From Agroathelia rolfsii (lineage: Eukaryota; Basidiomycota; Agaricomycetes; Amylocorticiales; Amylocorticiaceae): DNA of 64,000 bases. Both the position numbers and the translations under genes were made by a program. Within the stretch, counting starts at the first letter, position 1; each line of letters opens with the position of its first letter. Shown here in pieces: positions 11,921 through 22,331 of the stretch. The notes under the pieces are model-generated. The model was not told where the DNA came from, made no database searches, and was given only the letters and a program-made list of their open reading frames with translations. The stretch lies in NCBI GenBank assembly GCA_018343915.1, contig JABRWF010000004.1, positions 1,116,001 through 1,180,000 of the forward strand, given 5' to 3'.

Positions 11921-12853
11921 ATGGGACAGAAAAACTCTACCACCGCAGGACTCGCCACATCTCAGCCTCAGGCTGATGATGAATCTAAGACTCGGAGTCA
12001 TCACCACATTCCTAGCGTATCAGACATCATACAAGTTCGAAAGCTCTTCCTCCAACGTACACCTCTTCCCATAGAATTGGCCGATATTATTTTGGATTAT
12101 GCATCGTACTGGGCCAGTGTGGTATTCACATTGAACGAACCCACAGATGTGGGTAGGAATACTGACAACGGCAATACCATGATTCTACGCACGATCCCCC
12201 TGGGATTGTACTATGAAGAGTATAGCTGTCAACTTTACAGCTTTGCATCTACTTCTACCTGTCAAGGAGCGTCGTCATGGCTTCCTCCACGAGGCGAAAG
12301 TTCATTCCGTCAAGTCGAATTTCATATCGAAAGCCACGATCAGGGCTGGGGCGGTGAATATCAGCCTGGATGGGGGCCGTATGACGGTTCCTATACGTGG
12401 TTTGACGCATATATAGAGCATCCCATGGTCCGACAGCTCGATGGGTCTTTTCTCTCAATCGCATCAGAAGATGCTATTCCATTGAATGGGCTCAGATGGC
12501 ACGATACATACCAAACCACTAAGATGTCATCGTCCGAATCCGATCCAGACAACATCATATTCCTTTGTCCTGATTATCCTACCGATGAGGAGCGGTGCCC
12601 TCCTATTAAAAAACCCACACACCTCATCCGAAATCGTAGAGCGGATGGTAAAACACAGCACCATCACATTATCTGGCATTACTTGGATGAGTATGGGTCT
12701 GAATCCCACTTTGATGGCAAGGATGGCATGACCAGAAATTTGGTAGAACAACTGAAAGTTGGAGATACAATTGCTGTTTGGGCTAGAGCAAGGTTTCCAG
12801 GATGGGTGAACCATGTCAAGAGTGTCACTATTACCGTTTCTTGGGCAGTATAG
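11921..12853 (+). CDS. Uncharacterised family protein (HDQGW / VGDTIAVWARARFPGWVN), intact copy
   Basis: Intronless, 310 residues, function unknown. The N-terminal block (about residues 28-66) runs SDIIQVRKLF then LPIELADIILDYASYWA, a helical LP-x-E stretch resembling an F-box start. The middle has LRTIPLGLY, FRQVEFHIESHDQGWGG, and a Gly/Trp-rich GPYDGSYTWFDAYIEHPM. The C-terminal part has HLIRNRRAD, QHHHIIWHYLD, and a beta-rich end LKVGDTIAVWARARFPG-WVNHV-ITVSWAV. From memory, a similar C-terminal block appears in some ascomycete ankyrin-repeat proteins, which I cannot verify. There is no signal peptide or membrane span. Bases 12275-12470 are almost identical to the copy at 20945-21140, whereas flanking codons are clearly diverged. 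It stands directly after a pseudogene copy in the same orientation. Confidence 0.8.
   Translation: MGQKNSTTAGLATSQPQADDESKTRSHHHIPSVSDIIQVRKLFLQRTPLPIELADIILDYASYWASVVFTLNEPTDVGRNTDNGNTMILRTIPLGLYYEEYSCQLYSFASTSTCQGASSWLPPRGESSFRQVEFHIESHDQGWGGEYQPGWGPYDGSYTWFDAYIEHPMVRQLDGSFLSIASEDAIPLNGLRWHDTYQTTKMSSSESDPDNIIFLCPDYPTDEERCPPIKKPTHLIRNRRADGKTQHHHIIWHYLDEYGSESHFDGKDGMTRNLVEQLKVGDTIAVWARARFPGWVNHVKSVTITVSWAV
12275..12470 (+). repeat. Near-identical tract shared with 20945-21140 (possible gene conversion)
   Basis: A 196 bp stretch inside the family gene at 11921 differs from its partner at only five positions by hand count. Sequence immediately on either side is much less alike. The partner gene lies 8.7 kb away in the same orientation. 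Confidence 0.75.
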
Positions 12854-13746
12854 CTGACAATTATCCTCCTGTATTGTCGGATATAATACATGTGTGTTAT
12901 TTTAATGTTTTCTCGAATGCGTAACAATATCTACTATGTAGACTTAGTAGGCCTAGTAGCGTCGGACTCCACTGACATTACTTCTGATACCCATTCAAAT
13001 TAAGAGGCTGTTGTCAAAGGGTATTGCAGTGATCTCGTCTCGAATGTATGATTTTCGTCCACAGTAACAATAACTGTCAATATTTAAGTTCCATTTGTTC
13101 CTAAGGGTCGAGCTCAAGCGAGCAACGTATCTTTCTCCTTGATATTTTCTTTTATTGTTTTAATTGGTTTCATGACGCGTATAAATACATGAACTAGCTA
13201 GCTACGATATGACATGCATTTGTAGGCAACTACATCCCATTTTACTCATAGCAGAGCTTGTGAGTTCAACAGTAACTTGATTAAAAAAACACTCCGTTTC
13301 AGTTTCATGGATACTGAGTGTATGCGTTGGCACGCCAGAGCTATTGGCCTTGGCTGGCTCAGCCACTAGGAATTATTAGTAGTTTTTACGTAGGTTTGTA
13401 TGGCTGTTAAAATTTAAAATTCACTTTTATCAAATAATAAAAACGAGCCTGGACAGGGACCCAAAGATATCGCCACTATGTGATTTATGCGTATACAAAA
13501 AGATCTACATGTCTTTGACATTTTGGATGATTTGTTATAGATTACCAATCACGAACATTGATATATGTAGGATTTACTTTATTGACCACTCTCCACTTAG
13601 TAAAATACAGTGGCATTCAGGATTGCTTACTACGAGCAATTAAATAACTAAAATTTCATTAATTGATAAAAGTACGCGTATGTAGACTGACTGAGTGGTG
13701 TGATGGATTGATCATATAAAGAATTCAAAACAAAGAGTGTATGGCA
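12854..13746. other. Gene-free spacer
   Basis: About 0.9 kb of AT-rich sequence between the stop of the family gene and the stop of the P450, which converge here. Only 3' UTRs are expected. No RNA gene, element or repeat was recognised. Confidence 0.4.
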
Positions 13747-16128
13747 TTACTCGTGCTGGACGAGTGAGACTTTTAGTGGCAGCGCTGGCTTGTTTGGACC
13801 ATCCACTACCTGGGGCCACTGAATCCCAGCCATGTTGAAATGTATTTCTTTACCTTCGGCTGGTTCAAATTTGAATGACCGCAGAAGAACGGCCAGAACA
13901 ACCTCTGCAGTTCCTGGTGAGCATGCCGGTTTGGATAATTCATACATGTTTGTAAGTTACTCACTCATCTCAAGCTGGGAGAACTTAAAACCGCTGGTAA
14001 AGGTTAGAAGAGTTAGATGGGGGTGCGAAAAAATCAAGTATGACCACTCACATGCAAGAGCGGCCACCACCAGAGAATGTCATCCTATTATGTTCCGCTC
14101 ATGAATAATCTTCAGCGATCGAGATAAGCAGAAAGCACTATACGCACAAGTTGGCATATACACCCGGAATCCTTGCGTCTGTTACGCTTTCCGGTAGTGG
14201 CTTTAACCATCTTTCAGGCTTCCACTCATGAGCATCCTCGCCCCAGATGAGTCTGTCCGTATTGCAAGCCAGTAGGCCAGTCATTAGGAACGACCCCGCA
14301 GGAAGAAGTACACTGTTGAGTTCGCTACCATCATTACCCTTGATGGGTGTGGAGAGCGGTAGAACAACGTCTTGAAGAACCCTGGTAGCAAGTCTAAGAC
14401 CAAACTTCTGGATTTTCTTTAAGTCATAAACTTACTCTCGAGTCAGATTTGGAACAGGAGCATGCCTGAGATATGTCAGTCGAGAGGATTTTCCAAAAAG
14501 AGAAAAGCTTCCCTACATTCTTAATGTTTCTCTGCACACGGCTTCGAGATATGGAAGAGTAAAAAGCCTCTCCAAATCAAGGTCACCATCTTGTTGAGCC
14601 GCAGTTACCTCTTCTCTCAGCTTTTCTTGTACATCTATGTGTTCAGCAAGTAAATGGAGGATTCTCGATAAAGCTGAAGAAGTAGTATCAAATGCGGCAA
14701 AGAGTAGCGTCCTGGAGTGTTGATTTCACGATCAATAATGCTATGATAATGGAAGATGGTGCAAGTCTTAGACTTACGACATTTGACCAATCACTTCTTC
14801 TTCCGGCAGACGGTCCTCAGGCGCAGCTTCCATGTTCGCTCTCACTGTTTACAGTAAAGGAACTGCATGTTACCCATCATGTACCAAATGTCATTGACGT
14901 ACTTACATAAAATACTTATGATATCTTTTCCTTGACCAATCTGGTGCAGTGTGGCCTCATCACCTTCCTTGAGAGCACGGCGCTTCTGCTCCACGACCTC
15001 GATTGAGGTAGAATACATTATATCGACCAGGTTTTTCTGCGAATACAGTATCAGCACCGTCATAATCAAACAAGGGACGGTTGGCTTACAATCTTCTGTA
15101 AAGGCTCAAATGGGATATGATCGACAATAAACCTTGTGATGGCATCCGGAAAATGGCTCGTAATGCCCAAGAGGACTCGCCTTCCCAAAATGATGGTTTT
15201 TTGCATCATGGCAGGTCTGTATTGTATTGAGAAATGGCACATAATATGAGAAATGCTTTACCCAGCTCACTGGAATTCTTTCACTGCTTTTGCGTAGAGA
15301 GAAGGAGACGAGTCATTGTCGAATGACTCGAATGAATAGCCAAGACCGGCCACACCGACGAGTTCGAGCGCTGTTCTCGATACCCACATAAGCATGTCAA
15401 CTTCCCTCGGGCCGTCGGCAACCTCTCTTGCAATGGCACCACGAAGCATCTTGGCAATATCATAGAAGATAGGAATCATGAATTTCATATGTTTGGTCGA
15501 GAAGATGGGATTCAACATCTTGCGTTGTCTCTTATGTACATCCCCTGGACATCCAAGCATGAGAAAACACTCGACTGTCTTAAATAAACACTTGCCTGTG
15601 ACTGACAAGAGGCCTTTGCCAAGTGTAATCCTGGCATTCCTGTGTAGAAATGTAAGTCACGAGCTCCCGTGAATGAACACACTTCAAGTTATTTACTCGA
15701 GTAGAAACTTTGGTTCTTCGTAGATGTATATATCTTTCACAAAAATATGGTGCAGGGCTAAAGGATCCGACACCCAAAGTAGCTTGGATCTGAAAGGACC
15801 CCAGAGCCTCATAACTCTGCCGTATCTGGCAATATTGTTGGTATGCCATCCCCATGAGTTAGGGGCAAAGAATTGCTGAAGGTTACCTAAATTGTTGAAT
15901 AAAAGGTCACGCCAACCTCTCGGTCTAACATCCGTAACTGAATGGGATATAGGAATACTGCTCACCGGCAAGGAAAGAACTATTTTCAGGTCCCGGAATG
16001 TTATCGATGGAATTCTGCGGTTTGTGCACACGAGCTCGGAGTATTCTCAAGAGCAGCCAAGTGACCAATGACACTGACAGTATTTCAGGCGCGAAAGCAA
16101 GGGCCCGATTCATCATAGTAGTAGTCAT
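13747..16128 (-). CDS. Cytochrome P450 monooxygenase (agaricomycete type)
   Basis: An ER-anchored haem monooxygenase. The start ATG is 16128-16126 and the stop TAA 13749-13747. The N-terminal anchor VTWLLLRILRARV is followed by a Pro-rich hinge IDNIPGPENSSF. Intron 1 joins ...FLAG to NLQQFFAPN. Then come a C-helix region with KRQRKMLNPIFS near 15520, an I-helix region with FAAFDTTSSALS near 14690, the ExxR motif ETLR near 14520, the PERW motif near 14225, and the haem loop FSGGGRSCMG split by an intron near 14060. The C-terminal exon reads EVVLAVLLRSFKF. Around eight exons with short introns are needed. The intron at 15545-15595 appears to be of GC-AG type. The fold resembles the CYP5150/5141-like clades common in wood and soil basidiomycetes, but the subfamily and substrate are unknown. 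Confidence 0.87.
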
Positions 16129-17254
16129 GGCTAGTCAGTTTCACATTCTCCTAGCGTGGTGCTTCACGGGGTATATATATGCCGGGAATTCTCGTATCAG
16201 CTGAAGATACCACCGCTCACATCATTGGTCACGTTGTCAATTCAATATTATGGAGGGTATCCAGGCGTGGTGGTAAGCGCTCAATGAGTCTTCTTGAGTC
16301 AGATAGATCGGCACCGTCATGCGTCTGGTGCTCTAGATGAAATGGGATAACGCAGCTACAAACTTGAAGCCTTCTTGCATTCAAGTTGTGGACAACTTAA
16401 AACCCAGATATTGCCAGTGGGTGACTGGGGTAGCCAGGGGCCAAAGTACATTCGGCTTCGTTAGGCCGTTAATGCCTTATTTTCCGGGATTTCGATTTCT
16501 CTCGGCGACTGGTGACAACGAGTCTCAGTAACTGCATACTTATGTAGGGAGGTTTTCGGCACGGGATTTCCCGAACGTATCCTATGTTGCGTCATAATGC
16601 TGCCAATCAATCTGTGTCAAGCTGCCAGCAGCTTCCCAGAAAGTGCCATGACCGATGATATTTTAAGGCATTCTTCAGAGAGGTGTGCTCTTCCATGTGT
16701 TCTAGCATCTGCAAGTCCCTTGCTTAAGTGCATTATATTTCAGTAGGAACACAAACCTGGGATGGGGGCTAATCGAGACATGTTCTCAGGCTAGTGTCCA
16801 ACAAGAAAGCCCCTACTGAATTGTAAGTTAAGGCACGCTCCTTTACTTACAATTCAGTTTTTCCTTTTTGGTGCTTTCTTACAGGACCCTAACCATGACA
16901 ACTTTACGCAACAGTAGCGCAAGTGAAGCTCAGATTAAAATACGAGGCTACCCTTGTTATTGACATCTGCATGATCGCATCTAGGTGAAGTAGAAGTTAT
17001 GCCAAATCATCACTTGTAGTCACAACGTTCACTCCGAGCCGCCTCACTATGCAGAAATCACCATGTTCATCGCCCGATCGCTTTAATTTGTAAGTGAAGG
17101 ATTCAATTTCAAGTTTCTTTGATTCTAACAAGCTGATGTATTTCAAGACCAAAAGGGATTTACAAGAAAGTTCGAATTCTTCTGGGAGCGTGTAGTATGA
17201 CTATTTATTCGGGAATAGCGATTGTGACTTTGAAAATAAGAGAATTCCATCGAT
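16129..17254. other. Spacer between P450 start and UPRT-fusion end
   Basis: About 1.1 kb upstream of the P450 start, also the 3' flank of the minus-strand fusion gene. It contains a TATA-like ATATATATG near 16175 on the minus-gene promoter side and a long imperfect inverted repeat at 16787-16894 (listed separately). A 64-codon plus-strand frame at 16337-16531 is judged chance. Confidence 0.45.
16787..16894. repeat. Imperfect inverted repeat (foldback/MITE-like)
   Basis: Perfect 13 bp arms CTGAATTGTAAGT at 16816-16828 and its complement at 16845-16857 enclose a 16 nt loop. Pairing resumes farther out: AAGAAAGC at about 16803-16810 pairs with GCTTTCTT at 16873-16880, and GGCTAGTGTCC near 16789-16799 partly pairs with GGACCCTAACC at 16884-16894. 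The whole could fold into one long hairpin. It could be a small foldback element or a structured regulatory site; no target-site duplication was confirmed. Confidence 0.6.
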
Positions 17255-19315
17255 TTACTCCAATTGCGTTGTATTAAAAAGACGATTACCAGTATCGGTC
17301 GTTCCACGGCCAGTAAACTTGTTGTCAGACTGGCGGAGGGCGATCAGGTCAAAGTTAGTATCTGTAGTTAAAATCTGAGCTAAATTGGTCCTGGAGAGCG
17401 CCTTTGCTTGAACAACGCCGGCTACCACCAGGATGCGAATTGTGCCATTTAGCTCGCGGATACGGCTCACAAACTCCACCACAGACTTTCCTGTGTTAAC
17501 GACCGAGTCGACAAGGATTATAAGCTGCTTTCCCATGATGTGCTGTCTCTCGACATCGCTGGGAACCTTTGCATGCATGCTTTGAAGTCTGATGTTAGTA
17601 ATAGTCACAATGGGAATAAATGCGTAACAGACTCACAACATGGCAAGGGGCAGGGCCTCGTTGACGCCCATAGCCATAGGCTCACCACCGCGCATAAGAG
17701 CCACAATCAATGTCTTTTCCTCGTTCTGAAACCGGTAACCAACTGTGTTATGACCTTGAACATGTGGAATGGGATACGTCTCCAATCCTATGCGCTCTGA
17801 AAGAAGCGCAATAGCTAGGTAACGGCCAACTGCAGCATGGGCTGCACGCAAAGCTGGACCGCTGATGGTTGCATCCCGCATTGGCGTCATGAGGATCTTG
17901 GCGGCGTTTTCAGTTGCAAATACCACGGGAGATACGATGGAAGTAATGAAGTGCTCGGAGGTGATGTCGACAGAGGGAAGTCGTACAATATCCAATCTCG
18001 GGGATACAGTGGGTGGCAGCAAAGCCTGGCACGCAAAGAGACTCTCATTGTTGATGGCGTTCAATAAGGCCTCATTCATTTGGACACTTCTTTTCTTCTC
18101 GTCACCAACGACCACGACGGCCCGGTCCGCCTCCTTCAACATTGGCAAGTCAAGGACACTATCTCCAAATGCACATACGTACTTGTGATGTACATCTCGC
18201 AATCTCGCAACCAGCGCCCCTTTCACCTGAGCAGTGACGACGAAACCATCCTCAATACGACCACCCCCGATGACTTTTACGGTCTCGGAACACCCTGATT
18301 TGTGTAGAATGTGCTCCCAGATCTCTCGCAGCCCACATGTGACGACCACAGCTGCCACTCCTCGTCCACTTGCTTGTTTTAGCATTGACACAATCTCGGG
18401 GTATATAATTACCGAAGCCGCGACCTGCTGACAATAGTCGTCGAATGTTTGCTCGTGTATAGCTTCGTAGACGAGGGCGGCCTGACGGAAGGCGGTGTAC
18501 GAGTAGCCCAACGAACTCTTGAAGACATCCTTCAACGGATCCTGGCCTTTAGATTCCGGGCTGCTACCATTGAGCAACTGAAAAAAGAGTGTCCCGGTGT
18601 CTTCGGGAATTAACGTTCTGTCACCGTCAAGCACAAGCACGGTGTCTGAGTTCAGGCCAGAGAGACCACCAAGGATTGCATCGAGCTGATGTTCGGCACG
18701 GGAAAGGTTATATTCCTCCGTATGAAGCTCTATATCGCGGAGTAGAGACAAGACTTTGGAAGGATGTATGGCGGAGAAGAGAATCCCATCCTCGAGACAG
18801 GCCTTGCGCAGCTGTTCGCGCTCGGCGGACTGCCACTTATCGAGGTCGTCCACGGATACGGTAGGCCGCGCTCGCGTCGAATCGTTCTGGCGTTGTATTG
18901 CCACCACCGTGGCTGGTAGGTCGAGATAGAGGATGTGCGTGTACGTGCTTGCATCACTGCCAGTCCAGACTGGCTTTGCAGTGCCGGTATTGTTGTCCCA
19001 AAAGGAGAAATGACCGGTGACAATTCCGATCCGTCCCGTGGTAGAACATTCCTGTGCAATCTGGCAGATGGCACGTTCGCGTATCGAATCCTGCTCCTGG
19101 TCAGTGAGCTGTTTGAAGGCAGCAAGCCCTCCAGGGACAAGCGAGGAAAGGACGGTCGACCCTTCATAGTATGCAAATTTTTCTTCTCCAAGCTGAATTT
19201 GTAGTTGGTCAAGAAGAAAAGTCTTCCCACAACCGGATAGACCGTACAGCCCAATGACTGTTGGTTTTGTGGTTGGAATGTGAGCCGCTGCTGCGTCAGG
19301 CCAAGTGTGAGTCAT
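17255..19315 (-). CDS. P-loop kinase / HAD phosphatase / uracil phosphoribosyltransferase-like fusion
   Basis: Two exons (17637-19315 and 17255-17588; intron 17589-17636, GT-AG) encode 670 residues. I use ATG 19315 because upstream in-frame codons lack an ATG. Domain 1 (about residues 20-190) has the Walker A motif GLYGLSGCGKT, so it is a nucleoside/nucleotide kinase-like P-loop domain. Domain 2 (about 215-420) is HAD-type: VLVLDGDRTLIP as motif I and AFGDSVLDLPML as the distal acidic motif. Domain 3, at the C-terminus, resembles UPRT: ALMRGGEPMAMGVNEALPLA, then the PRPP loop LVDSVVNTGKS in place of the usual DPMLATGGS-like sequence. Pyrimidine salvage or a linked nucleotide repair role is the likely setting, but the combined reaction is not known to me. 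All three domains look complete. Confidence 0.82.
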
Positions 19316-19834
19316 GCCAGCAAATGGTAAACGTGAAACCCCCGGGGAAGCGAACACATGACCCTATATAAGTGGGGAGGGGAGGAGAGCTATCAGAAAG
19401 TGATCAGCACTGGACCAATTTTGGCAGCACAACTTTGAGATCAGCGCTAATCCTAACAGAGTCAGCATTCCCGGTACTTTATTACCCCGTGAACGTGTTG
19501 TATAGGTTTCTTCATTCAGCGCTAATGTGTGGACACTGTCAAGAGGATCTTTGTGCATATGCTATCTGAGTTCCAAGTGGGATGGATTGAGGCCGCCATT
19601 CACTAGATATCTGCATGAGTTATTGGAAAGTGGTTATAAAGGGGAGCGCGTACTACAAGGAATATAATATTAGTGGATTATTAAGATATTTAACTATCTG
19701 CATTAATAGAGAAAAAGTAAAAAGACGGAGACATATAATACTCGGAATGTTGCATCTTGGTTTTACGGCCATACGCAGAATAACAAGCTTGTCAATGCCA
19801 CTGTCTCCTCATTTTAAACCACAAACTCACCTGT
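19316..19834. other. Promoter of the fusion gene and 3' flank of the next gene
   Basis: About 0.5 kb between two minus-strand genes. A TATATAGGG-like stretch on the minus strand near 19362-19370 lies about 50 bp upstream of the fusion-gene ATG. No gene was recognised. Confidence 0.45.
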
Positions 19835-20356
19835 CTATGGAAGAAGTGGCCAGACCTTTCGCAGTTTACGTCCGACCCGCTTGAACTTCTCTGGATCAAT
19901 GTCATGGCGCGCAGCAACTTCGTGAAGTTTCGAGTCTTTGGCTGGATTAACGACCTCGCGCATGGAATTATGGCTTTTTGCTCTGCAGAGAACAGCGGTG
20001 GTGCGGTAAAAGCCCCACCTTAGACTGTACTTGGCTAGCATGTAGGAATACACCAGTGAATGTTGGGAGGCACGGAAGGGAGGCAAGGTTCGTAGCGGGT
20101 GTCCATCATAACGAGCTCTAATGATGCAGAAGTAGACGTCGGAGGTCTCGCTGAGTTTCTGTAAGAAAGTGCCAGCTGTGCGCCGTTCGCGGAGTTCTTC
20201 TCGCAGACGGTCTCTGTACCATGATGGTGGCGATTGCAAGGAGAGGCCAAGCATTCGATGCCAACGTCTAAGGAGTACATCCAAGTAGCGTTGCATTTTG
20301 TTGGGACGTAAAAAAAGCTTGTGGTACGAATTCAAGGTATGGCCAGTGGCCAACAT
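19835..20356 (-). CDS. Small basic conserved-looking protein, possibly LYR/Cup1-like
   Basis: An intronless frame of 173 residues, from ATG 20356-20354 to TAG 19837-19835. A second in-frame ATG at 20296 (opening MQRYLDVLLRRW) is also a possible start. The protein is rich in Arg, Trp and Tyr, is alpha-helical in pattern, and lacks a membrane span. The part LDVLLRRWHRML followed by WYRDRLREELRERR recalls the helical LYR-type mitochondrial assembly-factor fold (Cup1-like LYR proteins), but this is a weak resemblance judged by eye. The C-terminus is strongly basic (KFKRVGRKLRKVWPLLP). It is read divergently from the family gene at 20615, with 258 bp between starts. The composition and clean frame suggest a real gene; its function is open. 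Confidence 0.6.
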   Translation of the reverse strand: MLATGHTLNSYHKLFLRPNKMQRYLDVLLRRWHRMLGLSLQSPPSWYRDRLREELRERRTAGTFLQKLSETSDVYFCIIRARYDGHPLRTLPPFRASQHSLVYSYMLAKYSLRWGFYRTTAVLCRAKSHNSMREVVNPAKDSKLHEVAARHDIDPEKFKRVGRKLRKVWPLLP

Positions 20357-20614
20357 TTCGGATTGATTTGCCTTTTAGGGTCATCGCTACGAGGCCTTTT
20401 TTGCACAGGAGTCGGGTATCGGTACCTGGACAGTTTAGACTCCGCTGTCAAAACGACAATTGAATCGTGTCCGGGTCGTGTACTGCTGCCCATCTTAGAG
20501 ATTAAAATACGCATGGGCTTTTTAGACCTGATCAAGACGATGCCACTATAAATCAATGGATGAATCCTTGTCCCTCAGGCTGTCTCCCAGCTGCCAGTCT
20601 GCCACACATATACC

Positions 20615-21523
20615 ATGCCCGCTGGCACTAAGCCTCACAATCTCTCCCAAAACAGTTTCCCCAGAAAGTTCTTCGTATCAGACGTCATCCAGGTTCGAAG
20701 GCTCTTTCGTCGATGCACCCCTCTTCCCGTAGAATTAGTAGATATCATTTTGGATCATGCATCGTACTGGGCCAGTGCAACATTCACGTCGGCCATTTCC
20801 GTAGACGTGAAAGGGTTCACTTGGAGCGGAGAGGATATTGTGATTCTACGCACGTCCCCCCTGGGTTTATATCAGGAGGAGGACGTCGCCGGCGATAGCT
20901 GTCAGCTCTACAGTCCTGCTGCCGCTGCTGTTCAGCGAGCGCCATCATGGCTTCCTCCACGAGGCAAAAGTTCATTCCGTCAAGTCGAATTTCATATCGA
21001 AAGCCACGACCAGGGCTGGGGCGGTGAATATCAGCCTGGATGGGGGCCATATGACGGTTCCTATACGTGGTTTGACGCATATATAGAGCATCCCATGGTT
21101 CGACAGCTCGATGGGTCTTTTCTCCCAATCGCATCAGAAGGCGCCATCCCATCCAAAGGGTTTAAATGGCGCAATACATACCACACTATCGAAATGCCTG
21201 CATCCGAACCAACCTCAAAAAACATCTTCTTCTCTTGTCCCGACTATCCCACCAAGCAGCCACAATGGCCCTTCACTGGGGAAGCTACACACCTTGCCCG
21301 AAACCGCAGAGCAGACGATGAAACCCAACACCACCACATCGTCTGGCACCATTTGGACGGGTATGACTCCGGACCGCAATTTGATAATAAAAACAGCGCG
21401 ACGAGTGACCTAGTAAAACGATTGAAGACTGGAGATACGATTGCTGTCTGGGCTAGAGCAAGGTACCCAGGATGGGTGAACCATGTCAAGAGTGTCAGTA
21501 TTACTGTTTCGTGGGCAGTTTAG
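20615..21523 (+). CDS. Uncharacterised family protein (HDQGW / VGDTIAVWARARYPGWVN), intact copy
   Basis: Intronless, 302 residues. It carries the family blocks in the usual order: SDVIQVRRLF, LPVELVDIILDHASYWA, LRTSPLGLY, FRQVEFHIESHDQGWGG, GSYTWFDAYIEHPM, HLARNRRADD, QHHHIVWHHLD and VGDTIAVWARARYPGWVNHV. No transmembrane segment or signal peptide is apparent. The central 196 bp (20945-21140) nearly match the gene at 11921, and the last 90 bp are also close, while the stretch in between and the first third differ at many positions. This patchwork points to partial conversion between copies rather than a simple recent duplication. Function is unknown. Confidence 0.8.
   Translation: MPAGTKPHNLSQNSFPRKFFVSDVIQVRRLFRRCTPLPVELVDIILDHASYWASATFTSAISVDVKGFTWSGEDIVILRTSPLGLYQEEDVAGDSCQLYSPAAAAVQRAPSWLPPRGKSSFRQVEFHIESHDQGWGGEYQPGWGPYDGSYTWFDAYIEHPMVRQLDGSFLPIASEGAIPSKGFKWRNTYHTIEMPASEPTSKNIFFSCPDYPTKQPQWPFTGEATHLARNRRADDETQHHHIVWHHLDGYDSGPQFDNKNSATSDLVKRLKTGDTIAVWARARYPGWVNHVKSVSITVSWAV
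20945..21140 (+). repeat. Near-identical tract shared with 12275-12470
   Basis: Partner of the 196 bp tract in the gene at 11921; five mismatches by hand count. Confidence 0.75.
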
Positions 21524-22331
21524 TTGCAAGTCCCCTGTTTTCGGATACAACGCTTGGTCATTTTACTTGTATGCTTTCTGAGGAATGTGACTGTACCTAG
21601 TGTCACACGACGAAAAAATTGGACTAATATTTACACACCTGTGATGTCCATGGGAGAGTAAACAGTATCAACCTCCACTCTTGAGCGTGATTTAGATTTC
21701 GTCCGCCGTATTTTGGATCATGAAGCTCAGCCTGAATATATTGAACGTGCACGGATACGACAGACACAGATCAATCGTTATCATTACATCACAGGAGGGA
21801 CTTCAATGACGCGAGTTTGATAGGAGGTTGGCACTTCAAGTGTAGGTGGACTCGGCGGCGTTGTTTTCATTTACCTTAACTACCCCGTCAATGAAGAAAT
21901 AAACATATTGACACGTGGACCAAGATATCTTCTCAGCCAACGAGAAGTAAGCACGTCTACGCAAGACCATTTCATTGATTGACGTCTTTAGAACAGTGAC
22001 AAGCCGATTAGGATAAAGCACGACAAGGGATTTATGATTGGGGATATAATCACAATCTAGGCTGGATATTGGAAGTGGGCTATCGATGTTGGGTGGGCCG
22101 GCATTGCTATATGGTAAATATTTACGCTCAGGTTACCTCGATCAATTATCAAGTTATAATGCCCATAATTCATCCAGAAGATACGTTCTCGAGCAACCAC
22201 ATTGTATCAAGTTCACTCGCTCAGATCTGTTTCCGGGGCGACATGGTGGTATGGCATATCATGGATCATGCGAGCGTAGATGACAGTGGTGTAATAAGTG
22301 GATGCAATAGAGAAGGAAAAATGATGTACAA
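21524..22331. other. Spacer between the family gene and eL42
   Basis: About 0.8 kb between two convergent genes. Only 3' UTR sequence is expected; nothing was recognised. Confidence 0.4.
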
